NCBI RefSeq assembly: GCF_008369195.1
Contig: NZ_VOBC01000001.1
Coordinates: 868,001 to 932,000, forward strand
From: Sporosarcina sp. ANT_H38
GTDB taxonomy: Bacteria > Bacillota > Bacilli > Bacillales_A > Planococcaceae
DNA length: 64,000 bases
Direction of reading: 5' to 3'
In this document: one piece after another, positions 55,405 to 64,000 of the stretch
Layout of the letters: the number at the start of each line of letters is the position of its first letter
Numbering within the stretch: position 1 is the first letter of the stretch
Program-made: the position numbers and the translations under genes
Notes under the pieces: model-generated
What the model was told of the DNA's origin: nothing
Database searches by the model: none
Seen by the model: the letters and a program-made list of their open reading frames with translations, nothing else

Positions 55405-57600
55405 ATGCAAAAATATGTTGAAGCCGACAACCTTCATGTTTCACAACTACTTTACGATTTTGTTAACTTAGAGGTGTTACCTGGTCTAGAGCTAGAACAA
55501 GCTAAATTCTGGTCTAGTTTTGACGCACTCATTCACGAATTATCTCCTGACAATAAACAATTATTAACAGAACGCACACATTTACAAGAGGAGATTAATA
55601 AGTGGCATAAAGAACATAAAGAGAGTTTTGACTTTAACGAGTATAAGCTATTTTTACGGAAAATTGGCTATCTCGAGCCGAAAGTAGACGATTTTAATAT
55701 TTCGACAAAAAATGTAGACAGTGAAGTTGCTACTCAAGCTGGGCCACAGTTAGTTGTACCAGTTGATAATGCTCGTTACGCTCTAAATGCAGCAAATGCA
55801 CGTTGGGGAAGCCTTTACGATGCTCTATATGGAACAGACGTGATTAGTGACGAAGATGGAGCAGAGGCTGGAAAAGCCTATAATCCAGTACGTGGTGAGC
55901 AAGTAATTAACTTCGCCAAAAAATTCCTTGATGAAGCTGTACCTTTAGTTGCTACAACGCATACAGATGTTGAAAAATATGAAATTGTTGACGGGAAATT
56001 AACTGTAACACTTAGCAATGGAAAAACAACAGAATTAAAAAACACGGTACAGTTTTCAGGTTATCAAGGACTACCAGAAGCTCCATCGACCATTTTGCTA
56101 GTTAATAACGGTATGCATATTGAAATCCAAATTGATTGTAATCATCCGATTGGAAAAAACGACTTGGCTAGCGTGAAGGATGTATATTTAGAATCAGCAC
56201 TTTCAACCCTTATGGATTGTGAAGATTCAGTCGCGGCTGTAGACGCAGAAGATAAAGTACTCGTTTATCGTAATTGGTTAGGCTTAATGAAAGGTGACTT
56301 AACTTCTTCATTCAAAAGGGGCAATAGTACTTTTATACGCACACTAAATCCTGATCGTACGTACTCGTCACCAAGCGGTGAATCGTTTACTTTATCAGGT
56401 CGTTCACTTATGTTCGTTCGAAACGTAGGTCATTTAATGACGAACAGTGCAATTCTTGATAAAAATGGGGAAGAAGTTCCGGAAGGTATTATTGATGGAG
56501 TGCTTACATCATTAATTGCGAAACACAATCTAAAAGAAGACGTACCCTTCAAAAACTCTACGAAGAACTCAATATATATTGTTAAACCAAAAATGCATGG
56601 ATCTAAAGAAGTTGCATTTGCCAACAGGTTATTTAATCGCATTGAAGATATTTTAGACTTGCCTCGCAACACATTAAAAATTGGTGTAATGGATGAAGAG
56701 CGCCGTACATCACTAAACTTAAAAGCATGTATCAATGAAGTGAAAGAAAGACTTGCGTTTATTAACACGGGATTCCTCGACCGTACTGGTGATGAAATTC
56801 ATACATCAATGGAAGCGGGCGTCATGATCCGTAAAAACGAAATGAAAAAAACGACTTGGTTACAAGCATATGAGACCTCTAACGTTGTTGTAGGGATTGA
56901 TTGTGGATTACCAGGAAAGGCCCAAATTGGCAAAGGAATGTGGGCAATGCCTGATCTAATGTCGGGAATGTTGGAGCAAAAAATTATCCACCCTCAATCG
57001 GGCGCGAATACTGCATGGGTACCATCACCAACGGCGGCGACGTTACACGCACTTCATTACCACCAAGTAGATGTAAGCGCTGTACAAAAGGAAATCTCGA
57101 GCTCACAAAATCTCCGAGATGAAATCTTGCAAATACCGTTAGCCGACAAATCGAACTGGTCAGCCGAAGAAATTCAACAAGAACTTGATAACAATGCCCA
57201 AGGTATTCTTGGATATGTTGTACGTTGGATTGATCAAGGTGTTGGTTGCTCTAAAGTGCCGGATATTAATGATATTAATCTTATGGAGGACCGCGCAACA
57301 TTACGTATCTCTAGTCAGCATATTGCAAACTGGTTGCATCAAGGAATTTGTACAGAAGAGCAAGTAGTAGCGACAATGAAGCGTATGGCAAAAATCGTGG
57401 ACATTCAAAATGCTGAAGATGCATTATACCGTTCAATGGCTCCTAACTTCGATGATTCGGTTGCATTCGCAGCAGCTTGTGATCTCGTATTTAAAGGGTA
57501 TGACCAACCCAATGGCTACACCGAGCCGATCCTACACAGTCGCCGGATTGAAGCAAAAGCTAAATATAGCACTATCAATACTGAGGTTCCAGCTCGGTGA
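55405..57600 (+). CDS. glcB: Malate synthase G
   Basis: A 731-residue enzyme, the usual length of the G isoform, which condenses glyoxylate with acetyl-CoA to malate. Diagnostic stretches include [13 protein letters not shown] [15 protein letters not shown] near residue 272, the active-site RTLNPDRTY region and GMWAMPDLM near 512. AAAGGGGATG lies before ATG 55405; the frame opens at 55345 without a site. It sits at the end of the allantoin cluster, where glyoxylate is the carbon product, so it would drain glyoxylate into central metabolism. Confidence 0.93.
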   Translation: MQKYVEADNLHVSQLLYDFVNLEVLPGLELEQAKFWSSFDALIHELSPDNKQLLTERTHLQEEINKWHKEHKESFDFNEYKLFLRKIGYLEPKVDDFNISTKNVDSEVATQAGPQLVVPVDNARYALNAANARWGSLYDALYGTDVISDEDGAEAGKAYNPVRGEQVINFAKKFLDEAVPLVATTHTDVEKYEIVDGKLTVTLSNGKTTELKNTVQFSGYQGLPEAPSTILLVNNGMHIEIQIDCNHPIGKNDLASVKDVYLESALSTLMDCEDSVAAVDAEDKVLVYRNWLGLMKGDLTSSFKRGNSTFIRTLNPDRTYSSPSGESFTLSGRSLMFVRNVGHLMTNSAILDKNGEEVPEGIIDGVLTSLIAKHNLKEDVPFKNSTKNSIYIVKPKMHGSKEVAFANRLFNRIEDILDLPRNTLKIGVMDEERRTSLNLKACINEVKERLAFINTGFLDRTGDEIHTSMEAGVMIRKNEMKKTTWLQAYETSNVVVGIDCGLPGKAQIGKGMWAMPDLMSGMLEQKIIHPQSGANTAWVPSPTAATLHALHYHQVDVSAVQKEISSSQNLRDEILQIPLADKSNWSAEEIQQELDNNAQGILGYVVRWIDQGVGCSKVPDINDINLMEDRATLRISSQHIANWLHQGICTEEQVVATMKRMAKIVDIQNAEDALYRSMAPNFDDSVAFAAACDLVFKGYDQPNGYTEPILHSRRIEAKAKYSTINTEVPAR

Positions 57601-58153
57601 CATGTGGGGGATTATAGGTTCCTTCGTAAGTCCTTTGAGTAAAGTCTTGACAACCATAAATTTAACGAGAAATGCAATTTTGGTTTCCAATAGTGAACAT
57701 GGAAACGAGGCAGTTTTGTGAGAGGCCGCTGAAAAAATCCGATATTTAAATTATAACTAAAAGTTTCCAGTGAAAACGCTTCGACGCTAAGTGGATGCCT
57801 ACACTGGTGCTGCCTAAGTATTTCACTGAGTCAATAAAAAAAATAGTACAATAAAACGAGCCTTTCTCCGATGAATTTGGGGAAAGGCTCGTTGTGAATA
57901 TTGTTAGAAGGATGGGGCAAAAAGTAAACCTATTCTATGACGATTAAATCGACAACAAATAAAGATCAAGAAAAGTTCTACTAATGGTTAGGAATTTGAA
58001 AGTAAGGCTAAATCTAGTATAGAATGTCTGGCAAGCACTTACAAATTGGCCATAGCTAGGTGGATAGATTTATAAACTTATGCTACAGTTAATTTGCAAA
58101 CAAATTAAAATAGTTTCATAGTAAAAAAAATAAGATGTGTAAGGATGAAGAAA
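57601..58153. other. Intergenic with terminator hairpin
   Basis: A 15-base stem aacgagcctttctcc / ggggaaaggctcgtt (57855-57893, one wobble) probably ends the malate synthase transcript. TGAAAACGCTTCGA near 57772 resembles a weak cre site. No gene seen. Confidence 0.55.
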
Positions 58154-59044
58154 ATGAGAATACTAGCAATAGATATTGGTGGAACATCTATTAAAATGTG
58201 CATTTCTGATGAAAAAGGGATTACTTCTGAGTATAAAGAATTCGATTCTGAAGCTGATCAAGGTGGACTACACTTAGTTGATAATATAATCCTGAAAATT
58301 ATGGAGGATTATATAGGGTTTGAAGCCATTGGTATTAGTACAGCTAGTCAAGTAAATAGTGAAGAAGGCTCCATCATTTATGCGAATGAAAACTTCCCCA
58401 ATTATACGGGTATGAACTTAAAATCTATTTTTGAAGCTAAGTTTGGTGTCCCTGTTAAAGTTGAAAATGATGTGAATGCAGCCGCTTTAGGGGAGAAGAA
58501 TTTTGGTGCTGGTAAGAATTTTAACGAATTCTTATGCTTAACTTATGGAACCGGTATAGGCGGAGCAATTGTAATTGACTCCACTGTTTATAAGGGTCTT
58601 AATGGGGGGGCAGGCGAATTTGGTCATATGATTTTGCATCCTGGCGGTGAGAAGTGTAATTGTGGATGTGTGGGATGTTACGAGATGTATGGGTCTACTA
58701 CCGCTTTAGTGAAAAAAGCAATGCAGCTCAATAACAAGTATACAAACGGACGAAAGATTTTTGAAGGTCTTGAACAAGGTGATGTATTACTCGAAAAGGT
58801 GCTTAATGACTGGGTGCTTGAAGTAGCTTATGGCTTAGTATCATTAACTCATATCTTTAATCCTCCTGCCATTATTGTGGGCGGTGGCGTGATGGAACAA
58901 GTAAAATTAGTATCATTGGTAACTAGTAAAGCAAAGGAATTAATGATGAAGAGTTTTTCAGATGTCGAAATATTGAGAGCCTCACTTGGAAATAAAGCAG
59001 GTTTACTAGGTGCAGCATCATTGCATTTACCGAAGATAGACTAA
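58154..59044 (+). CDS. ROK-family sugar kinase
   Basis: The 296-residue protein has an ATP-binding N-terminus AIDIGGTSIKM, the catalytic segment VENDVNAAALGE and the ROK zinc motif KCNCGCVGCYE with the preceding His of GEFGH. There is no N-terminal helix-turn-helix, so it is a kinase (glucokinase, fructokinase or beta-glucoside kinase type) rather than a repressor. ATG 58145 overlaps the ribosome binding site AAGGATG; ATG 58154 is preferred. It is upstream of the sugar ABC operon and probably phosphorylates the imported sugar. Confidence 0.88.
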   Translation: MRILAIDIGGTSIKMCISDEKGITSEYKEFDSEADQGGLHLVDNIILKIMEDYIGFEAIGISTASQVNSEEGSIIYANENFPNYTGMNLKSIFEAKFGVPVKVENDVNAAALGEKNFGAGKNFNEFLCLTYGTGIGGAIVIDSTVYKGLNGGAGEFGHMILHPGGEKCNCGCVGCYEMYGSTTALVKKAMQLNNKYTNGRKIFEGLEQGDVLLEKVLNDWVLEVAYGLVSLTHIFNPPAIIVGGGVMEQVKLVSLVTSKAKELMMKSFSDVEILRASLGNKAGLLGAASLHLPKID

Positions 59045-59096
59045 ATGAGAATTTAGTCTTCTATGAGTGAGCGTAATCATATAAAGTGGTTACCTC

Positions 59097-59112
59097 TTTT
59101 TTTTTTTTTTTT
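59097..59112 (+). repeat. Poly-T tract (16 T)
   Basis: A run of 16 T lies 53 bases after the ROK gene. No strong stem precedes it, so it is at best a weak terminator; length variation is likely. Confidence 0.8.
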
Positions 59113-59254
59113 GAAGTGCGCTTGCTACTTTATTTGTAATTCAATAAGGTTGGTGTGGTTTTGATCTTGGACATTCAACTTTAGTAAAGTAAACAAAAAT
59201 TGAATAAGTTTTAGTGAGACAAAAGTTTACATATGCGATTGGAGGTAATTTAAA

Positions 59255-59317
59255 ATGGAATTATCAATAGTAGGAGGATTGCAGCAGTCAAGAGCAGCCT
59301 CATCTAGAAATAGATGA
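59255..59317 (+). CDS. Possible 20-residue leader peptide or gene remnant
   Basis: An ATG six bases after a perfect GGAGGTAA opens a 20-codon frame with MELSIVGGLQQSRAASSRNR, ending 65 bases before the DUF624 gene. The excellent ribosome binding site is striking for so short a frame. It could be a leader peptide, a truncated gene front, or chance. Confidence 0.3.
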   Translation: MELSIVGGLQQSRAASSRNR

Positions 59318-59382
59318 TGTTTGAACTTTAGTATTTGTATATAACTAAACATTCAATATTGAAAATAAGGAGTGACACAAGT

Positions 59383-60072
59383 ATGAACAATAAATCAGGT
59401 TTTATGGGTGGCTTGTATGCTATTAGTGAATGGATTATGAAGTTTTCTTTAATTAATTTATTTTGGATACTATTTAATATACCTATTGTTTTTTTACTTT
59501 TAAATCTATTATTCATTGAACAGATAGAAGAGTTATCAATAATATTGATACCACTAATTATATTAATGCCAATTATATTCTTCCCCGCAACGACTGCAAT
59601 GTTTGGGATGGTTAGAGACTGGATTATTAAAGATGAAGATAGTAACCATCTTTTCAAGTCCTATTGGGGGTATTATAAAGAGAATTATAAAAGAAGTGCA
59701 TCAAGTGGTCTTATTTTAACAATAGCTTGGATGATTTGGGCGGTAGATGTCTATTACTTCATTGATAAAAATAGTATCATGATGTTTCTTTTTATGATCA
59801 TGGGTATTATCTTATTTGTCTTTTCAATCAACCTTTTTTCGGTTACTGTTCATTATCATATGAAGTTAGTTACTGCATTAAAAAATACGTTTCTCCTAAC
59901 GATAGGAAGTCCAGTGTTATTTATTGCGGTTGCAATTAGTAGTGGCATAGTTCTATATATCAGCCTAAATGTTTTCAGGTTCTTCCTGCCATTTTTAACG
60001 GGCTCACTTATTGCGTTCTTAACCTTTTCCGCATTTTATAGAAATTATATAAAAATAATTGACAAAAACTGA
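59383..60072 (+). CDS. DUF624 (YesL-family) membrane protein
   Basis: The 229-residue protein has about five membrane helices. The opening GFMGGLYAISEWIMKFSLINLFWILFNIP region and FFPATTAMFGMVRDWI are typical of the YesL/DUF624 family. Members sit almost always beside carbohydrate ABC transporters of the Yes/Lpl type, as here; the role is unknown. AAGGAGTG lies eight bases before ATG 59383, and the open frame upstream is not used. Confidence 0.87.
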   Translation: MNNKSGFMGGLYAISEWIMKFSLINLFWILFNIPIVFLLLNLLFIEQIEELSIILIPLIILMPIIFFPATTAMFGMVRDWIIKDEDSNHLFKSYWGYYKENYKRSASSGLILTIAWMIWAVDVYYFIDKNSIMMFLFMIMGIILFVFSINLFSVTVHYHMKLVTALKNTFLLTIGSPVLFIAVAISSGIVLYISLNVFRFFLPFLTGSLIAFLTFSAFYRNYIKIIDKN

Positions 60073-60160
60073 ATTCGTATAAAATTTAGTTCAAACTAAT
60101 AATTCTATCATTTATGTTGCGCAATTAGAAATTGAATGTTAATCTAAAGATGCGTAATCA

Positions 60161-60176
60161 ATGCAACCGGTTTCAT
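60161..60176 (+). promoter_or_regulatory. LacI/CcpA-type operator 1
   Basis: ATGCAACCGGTTTCAT, a palindrome centred on CCGG, 106 bases before the binding-protein start. It fits the cre consensus WTGNAANCGNWNNCAW fully and differs at one base from operator 2. Confidence 0.75.
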
Positions 60177-60227
60177 AATCGGTCAGGGGGGGATATATCT
60201 ATAAGTGATAGGTTCTTGCATGAAGTT

Positions 60228-60243
60228 ATGCAACCGCTTTCAT
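60228..60243 (+). promoter_or_regulatory. LacI/CcpA-type operator 2
   Basis: ATGCAACCGCTTTCAT, 67 bases after operator 1 and 24 bases before the binding-protein start. Two nearly identical sites in phase suggest the cognate LacI-type regulator encoded at 63347, or CcpA, controls the operon. Confidence 0.75.
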
Positions 60244-60266
60244 TGAGAGGAAAAGGGGAGATTATA

Positions 60267-61568
60267 TTGAGGAAAAAGAAGCATTTTATTGGTTTAGTTT
60301 CTGTATTGTTAATTTCTATTATTGCATTAGTGGGTTGCTCAGCTTCGGATGATGACGGGGAAGGTTCTGCATCTGGGGATCAGGTAACAGTAGATATTTT
60401 TCAATTTAAAGTAGAAATTAAAGAACAGTTTGAAAGTCTAGTTGATGAATATGAAAAAGAAAATCCAGGTGTAAAAATTAATGTTAAAACCGTCGGCGGT
60501 GGAAATGACTATGGTGCATCATTAAAAACTGCTTTTTCTTCAGGTGAAGAACCAGACATTTTTAATGTTGGTGGGCCATCTGCTGTTGAAGAATATAGAG
60601 ATTATTTAGCGGATGTATCTGAAACAGATGCAGCCAAAACTGCCCTTGAAGGAACCCTAGATACTGTGCGAGATGGAGATGAAGTTCTGGGATTACCGTT
60701 CAATCAAGAAGGCTATGGCTTAATTTATAATAAAAGGATTTTTAAAGAGGCTGGAATTAATCCTGATGACATTATTACTTTTGAGGATTTAGAGAAAGCG
60801 GTTGAATCATTGGATAGCCAAAAGGAGAAATTAGGTATTGATGGTGTGTTTGCACTTGCAGCTAAAGAAAAATGGGTTATTGGTAACCATTTAGCAAACA
60901 TCTTCTTTGCACCAGAATTCAATAATGATCCTGTAGAGGCTTTTAATGCAAAGACAATAGCATTTGAAAAAGGGAATGAATTGAAAAGGCATCTTGATTT
61001 GGAAAATAAATATTCAGTTCAACCTATACTCAGCTTAGATTATTCGCAACAAGTTGAACAATTATTTTCGTTAGAAAAAGTTGCTATCATTCAACAAGGT
61101 AACTGGGTATTTAACTCGATTAATGATATGGATCCAGAATTGGCTGAAAATAATATCGGTATTATTCCAGTTCCTGTTGAAGGATTTGAAGGGCATATTC
61201 CAGCAGGAGTTCCAATGTATTGGGCTGTAAATAGTAAGAGTGATGAAAAAGTAGTGCAAGCAAGTAAAGATTTCTTGAATTGGATGTATACATCTGAAGC
61301 TGGTAAAACTGCAGTATTAGAAGACTTTAAATTTATTCCAGCGTATAAAGATTATGATTCTTCTAAAATAGCAGATCCTCTGTCTCAAGCAATTTATGAA
61401 TATGCTTCCAAGGGGAATACTATACAAGGATGGGTATACCAGGGGGCTCCAACGGGCTGGAGTGAAAATGTACTTGGAGCGAGTATGCAAAAGTATTTAA
61501 GTGGTGGTATCACTTGGGATGAAATGATTACCGAAACACAAGTTAATTGGGAAGAAGAACGAAAATAA
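60267..61568 (+). CDS. Carbohydrate ABC transporter substrate-binding lipoprotein
   Basis: The 433-residue extracellular binding protein of the family 1 (MalE/UgpB-like) solute-binding fold has a lipoprotein signal peptide ending in ALVGC, with the lipidated residue at Cys24. The frame is open from 60132, but that extension runs through operator 2 and lacks a signal. GGGGAG six bases before TTG 60267 gives the proper MRKKKHF signal start. It delivers a sugar or oligosaccharide to the two permeases downstream. The ATPase is not in this operon and is probably a shared MsmX-type protein (inference). Confidence 0.9.
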   Translation: MRKKKHFIGLVSVLLISIIALVGCSASDDDGEGSASGDQVTVDIFQFKVEIKEQFESLVDEYEKENPGVKINVKTVGGGNDYGASLKTAFSSGEEPDIFNVGGPSAVEEYRDYLADVSETDAAKTALEGTLDTVRDGDEVLGLPFNQEGYGLIYNKRIFKEAGINPDDIITFEDLEKAVESLDSQKEKLGIDGVFALAAKEKWVIGNHLANIFFAPEFNNDPVEAFNAKTIAFEKGNELKRHLDLENKYSVQPILSLDYSQQVEQLFSLEKVAIIQQGNWVFNSINDMDPELAENNIGIIPVPVEGFEGHIPAGVPMYWAVNSKSDEKVVQASKDFLNWMYTSEAGKTAVLEDFKFIPAYKDYDSSKIADPLSQAIYEYASKGNTIQGWVYQGAPTGWSENVLGASMQKYLSGGITWDEMITETQVNWEEERK

Positions 61569-61585
61569 TTCGGTGTGCAAGAAAA

Positions 61586-61625
61586 TGCAGCTAACAAAAA
61601 ACTGTGCAATTTTTTGTTAGCTGTA
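61586..61625 (+). terminator. Intra-operon hairpin between binding protein and permease
   Basis: Sixteen-base stem tgcagctaacaaaaaa / ttttttgttagctgta with one wobble. Such hairpins after binding-protein genes usually stabilise the 5' message or partly terminate, giving more binding protein than permease. Confidence 0.7.
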
Positions 61626-61647
61626 CTACATATTGGGGGTGCTAGTC

Positions 61648-62508
61648 ATGCGTAATCGTGATCTTTCATTTTGGCTATTTATAATGCCAGTAATTTTGAG
61701 TTTAAGTATTGTCATTATCATTCCATTTATTTATGGTTTCATCTACTCATTTACAAATTGGAATGGCTTGGCGGCGACTGAATTTCTTGGTTTTAAAAAC
61801 TATATTACTTTATTTAAAGATGCAGAATTCAGAGCAGCCGTATGGTTTACGACTAAATTTGCAGTCACTTCCGTAATACTCCTTAATTTTTTAGGTTTAT
61901 CTCTAGCTTTACTGGTAACTCGAAATATGAAAACAAGTAGTTTTATGCGAACTGTTTTCTTTATGCCGAACTTAATTGGTGGACTTATTCTGGGGTTCAT
62001 TTGGCAATTTGTTTTCATCAGTGTTTTTGGAAGTTTAGGAGATTTGCTTGGAATTGAGGCATTAACAGGTTGGTTGTCTACAACTGCGACTGGTTTTTGG
62101 GGACTAGTCATTTTAACTTCTTGGCAAATGGCTGGCTACATTATGATTATTTATATTGCTTACTTAGAAAATATACCAAAAGATTTACTTGAAGCGGCGG
62201 AAATTGATGGAGCATCTAGCATTCAACGCTTTTGGAATATCACTTTTCCGCTCGTAGCACCCGCATTTACCGTTAGTATGTTTTTAACATTGTCTAGTTC
62301 ATTTCAAATCTATGATCAAAATCTATCATTGACAGATGGCGGACCTTATAACTCTACACAAATGGTTGCAATGAGTATTGTTAAAGCAGCATTTAAAGAA
62401 AATAAGATGGCCTATGCACAAACACAAGCCGTTATTTTCTTTCTAATTATAGCAACCGTTGCGGTTACACAAGTTTACTATAACAAAAAACGGGAGGTGG
62501 ACTTGTAA
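61648..62508 (+). CDS. Sugar ABC transporter permease (MalF/UgpA type)
   Basis: The 286-residue membrane protein has six helices and the EAA loop EAAEIDGASSIQRFWNITFP (near residues 185-205) that docks the ATPase. The open frame starts at 61633, but GGGGGTG before ATG 61648 fixes the start. Its stop overlaps the next permease start (TAATG), so the two subunits are made together. Confidence 0.92.
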   Translation: MRNRDLSFWLFIMPVILSLSIVIIIPFIYGFIYSFTNWNGLAATEFLGFKNYITLFKDAEFRAAVWFTTKFAVTSVILLNFLGLSLALLVTRNMKTSSFMRTVFFMPNLIGGLILGFIWQFVFISVFGSLGDLLGIEALTGWLSTTATGFWGLVILTSWQMAGYIMIIYIAYLENIPKDLLEAAEIDGASSIQRFWNITFPLVAPAFTVSMFLTLSSSFQIYDQNLSLTDGGPYNSTQMVAMSIVKAAFKENKMAYAQTQAVIFFLIIATVAVTQVYYNKKREVDL

Positions 62509-63326
62509 TGAAGAGAAGTAAACGTAATTTGCATATTATAGAGTTTTTTGGCCTATTACTTGCTTTGTTATGGCTCTCCCCTTTTTACTTAATGATTGTT
62601 AATGCGTTTAAAACGAAGAGGGAAATCTTTACGGATGTTCTTGGACTGCCCAATGAATCCACTATGGATAATTTTGTGAAGGCTTTTGTCGATTTAGATT
62701 TTATGAGATCTCTTTTTAATTCCGTAATAATTACTGTTTTAGGTGTAGGGATTATTATTATCTTTTCTTCGATGGCGGGATATGCACTAGCACGGAATAA
62801 GAGTAAACTGAGCGGTATTATCTTTTTAGTTTTTGTTGCTGCTATGTTAATTCCTTTTCAATCTGTTATGATTCCACTTGTTTCTCTGTTCGGAAAAGCA
62901 GATATGCTAAATCGCACGGGCCTTATCTTTATGTATCTTGGGTTTGGTTCTAGTCTTTCGATCTTTTTATATCATGGTGCAATGACTGGAATATCCAACT
63001 CAATGGATGAGGCAGCAATTATCGATGGAGCGAATAGATTTCAAGTGTTTTGGAAAATCATTTTTCCGTTACTAAAGCCGATTTCAGTTACAGTAGGAAT
63101 ATTAAATGTGATTTGGATTTGGAATGATTACTTATTACCGTCACTTATATTATCAGATTCAAGTGCGACAATCCCTTTGAAAATGTTTCTTTTCTTTGGG
63201 CAATACACAAAACAGTGGCATTTAGCATTAGCGGGGCTAACAATCGCTATTATTCCAGTTATTATCGGATATTTCTTTGCGCAAAAGCAAATTATTGAAG
63301 GTGTATCTGAAGGTGCCGTTAAATAA
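62508..63326 (+). CDS. Sugar ABC transporter permease (MalG/UgpE type)
   Basis: The 272-residue partner permease has six membrane helices and the EAA loop DEAAIIDGANRFQVFWKIIF (near residues 166-186). It forms the channel with the preceding gene product. The start overlaps the previous stop by one base. The regulator gene follows 20 bases on. Confidence 0.92.
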   Translation: MKRSKRNLHIIEFFGLLLALLWLSPFYLMIVNAFKTKREIFTDVLGLPNESTMDNFVKAFVDLDFMRSLFNSVIITVLGVGIIIIFSSMAGYALARNKSKLSGIIFLVFVAAMLIPFQSVMIPLVSLFGKADMLNRTGLIFMYLGFGSSLSIFLYHGAMTGISNSMDEAAIIDGANRFQVFWKIIFPLLKPISVTVGILNVIWIWNDYLLPSLILSDSSATIPLKMFLFFGQYTKQWHLALAGLTIAIIPVIIGYFFAQKQIIEGVSEGAVK

Positions 63327-63346
63327 AACTATAGAGGATGAAGGTT

Positions 63347-64000
63347 TTGTCAGTAACCATTAAAGATGTTGCGGCTCAAGCAAATGTAGCCCCATCTACC
63401 GTTTCACGTGTCATTTCAAATAGCCCCCTCATAAGTGAGAAAACAAAGAGGAAAGTTCAGAAAGTAATGGACGAAATGGGTTATCATCTAAACTACAATG
63501 CTCAAATGCTTGCTTTACAATCAACAAAGACTATCGGTATTGTAATGAAAAACTCTACTGCAGAATTTATTCATAACTCCTTTTTTCCTGAAGTTATTAG
63601 GGGGATCAGTGCCTTGTGCAGTAAGCATGATTTCAGTATCAGTTTAACTACAGGGGAATCTGAGGAAGAAATATTTGCTGATACGGTAAAAATGATACGT
63701 GGAAAAAGAGTAGATGGCATGATTGTCTTATACTCAAAAAAGGATGATAAAGTAGTTCCTTATTTAATTGAATCAGGCATTCCTTTTGTTGTCATAGGTA
63801 AACCTTTAATTGAATCCGGTAAGATCATGTTTGTAGATAATGATAACGTTCAAGCTGCAAAAGAAGCGACAGATTTTTTACTAAACCTTGGACATGAAAA
63901 GATTGCTTTTATTGGAGGAGACGCGGAGTTTGAAGTAAGTGAAGCCAGGTTAAATGGCTTCATTCTAGCAATAAAAGAGCAGGAAATGGCTATTTCAGAG
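63347..64000 (+). CDS. LacI-family transcriptional regulator (partial, runs off the window)
   Basis: The frame is open to the last base (218 codons visible). The N-terminus has the LacI helix-turn-helix TIKDVAAQANVAPSTVSRVI, then the hinge and the periplasmic-binding-like core (KTIGIVMKNS, GKRVDGMIVLY, FVDNDN). TTG 63347 lies nine bases after GAGG and gives MSVTIKDVA; ATG 63338 abuts the ribosome binding site. It is the last visible gene of the sugar operon and likely reads the operators at 60161 and 60228. Confidence 0.9.
   Translation, partial: MSVTIKDVAAQANVAPSTVSRVISNSPLISEKTKRKVQKVMDEMGYHLNYNAQMLALQSTKTIGIVMKNSTAEFIHNSFFPEVIRGISALCSKHDFSISLTTGESEEEIFADTVKMIRGKRVDGMIVLYSKKDDKVVPYLIESGIPFVVIGKPLIESGKIMFVDNDNVQAAKEATDFLLNLGHEKIAFIGGDAEFEVSEARLNGFILAIKEQEMAISE

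Noticed and set aside
58154..59044. ROK protein as a transcriptional repressor
   Set aside because: It lacks the N-terminal helix-turn-helix and is kinase length, so it is called a sugar kinase.
60132..60266. N-terminal extension of the sugar-binding protein
   Set aside because: It would run through operator 2 and remove the lipoprotein signal; TTG 60267 has the proper ribosome binding site and signal peptide.

Overview
The window looks like chromosome of a low-GC, endospore-forming member of the Bacillales, most likely a Planococcaceae close to Sporosarcina. The reasons are AT-rich DNA, strong GGAGG-type ribosome binding sites, frequent TTG/GTG starts, spore-linked genes (SspL-like SASP, YjcZ-type protein, SqhC-type cyclase), a preQ1 riboswitch of Bacillus type, and a puc-type purine catabolic region. 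The genus is inferred, not proven. I see no rRNA, tRNA, CRISPR or complete insertion sequence.

Left part (1-24 kb): an OFA-type MFS transporter, a DUF2157/GDYXXLXY membrane pair whose first gene has an early nonsense codon, a prolyl 4-hydroxylase, and the queC-queD-queE operon under a preQ1-I riboswitch. Then come small cytosolic proteins, a DAACS symporter, a LysM-SH3-NlpC/P60 wall hydrolase and an OatA-like acyltransferase. A decayed second copy of the hydrolase lies beyond the acyltransferase, cut by an IS4-family relic. After small spore/membrane ORFs and a metallophosphoesterase there is 1.6 kb of decayed DNA, then a MoxR AAA ATPase/VWA pair (RavA-ViaA type).

Middle part (24-42 kb): an ascorbate-type PTS with IIB, IIC and a PRD regulator carrying the only visible EIIA domain, an alpha/beta hydrolase, a squalene-hopene/sporulenol cyclase, an MFS exporter and an alanine/glycine:Na+ symporter. 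Next are an RluF-type pseudouridine synthase with a damaged start, sspL, and a two-gene unit: a 1286-residue UPF1-like SF1 helicase with a giant coiled-coil insert plus a winged-helix-like partner. That unit is the best candidate here for an undescribed system.

Purine/allantoin part (42-57.6 kb): pucR diverges from pucG (ureidoglycine-glyoxylate aminotransferase). Then follow an NCS1 allantoin-type permease, two tandem allantoinases, allantoate amidohydrolase, ureidoglycine aminohydrolase, a small cupin, an NCS2 purine permease and malate synthase G. Together they would import purine or allantoin, strip nitrogen as ammonia, and feed the glyoxylate carbon to malate. Three upstream regions share a 19-bp imperfect palindrome that may be the regulator site.

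Right end (58-64 kb): a sugar-uptake operon (ROK kinase, DUF624 protein, lipoprotein binding protein, two ABC permeases, LacI-type regulator running off the edge) with two near-identical 16-bp palindromic operators. A GC-rich dispersed repeat occurs three times (1-168, about 36770-37175, 45784-46045), and a second repeat ending in a perfect 15-bp hairpin occurs twice.
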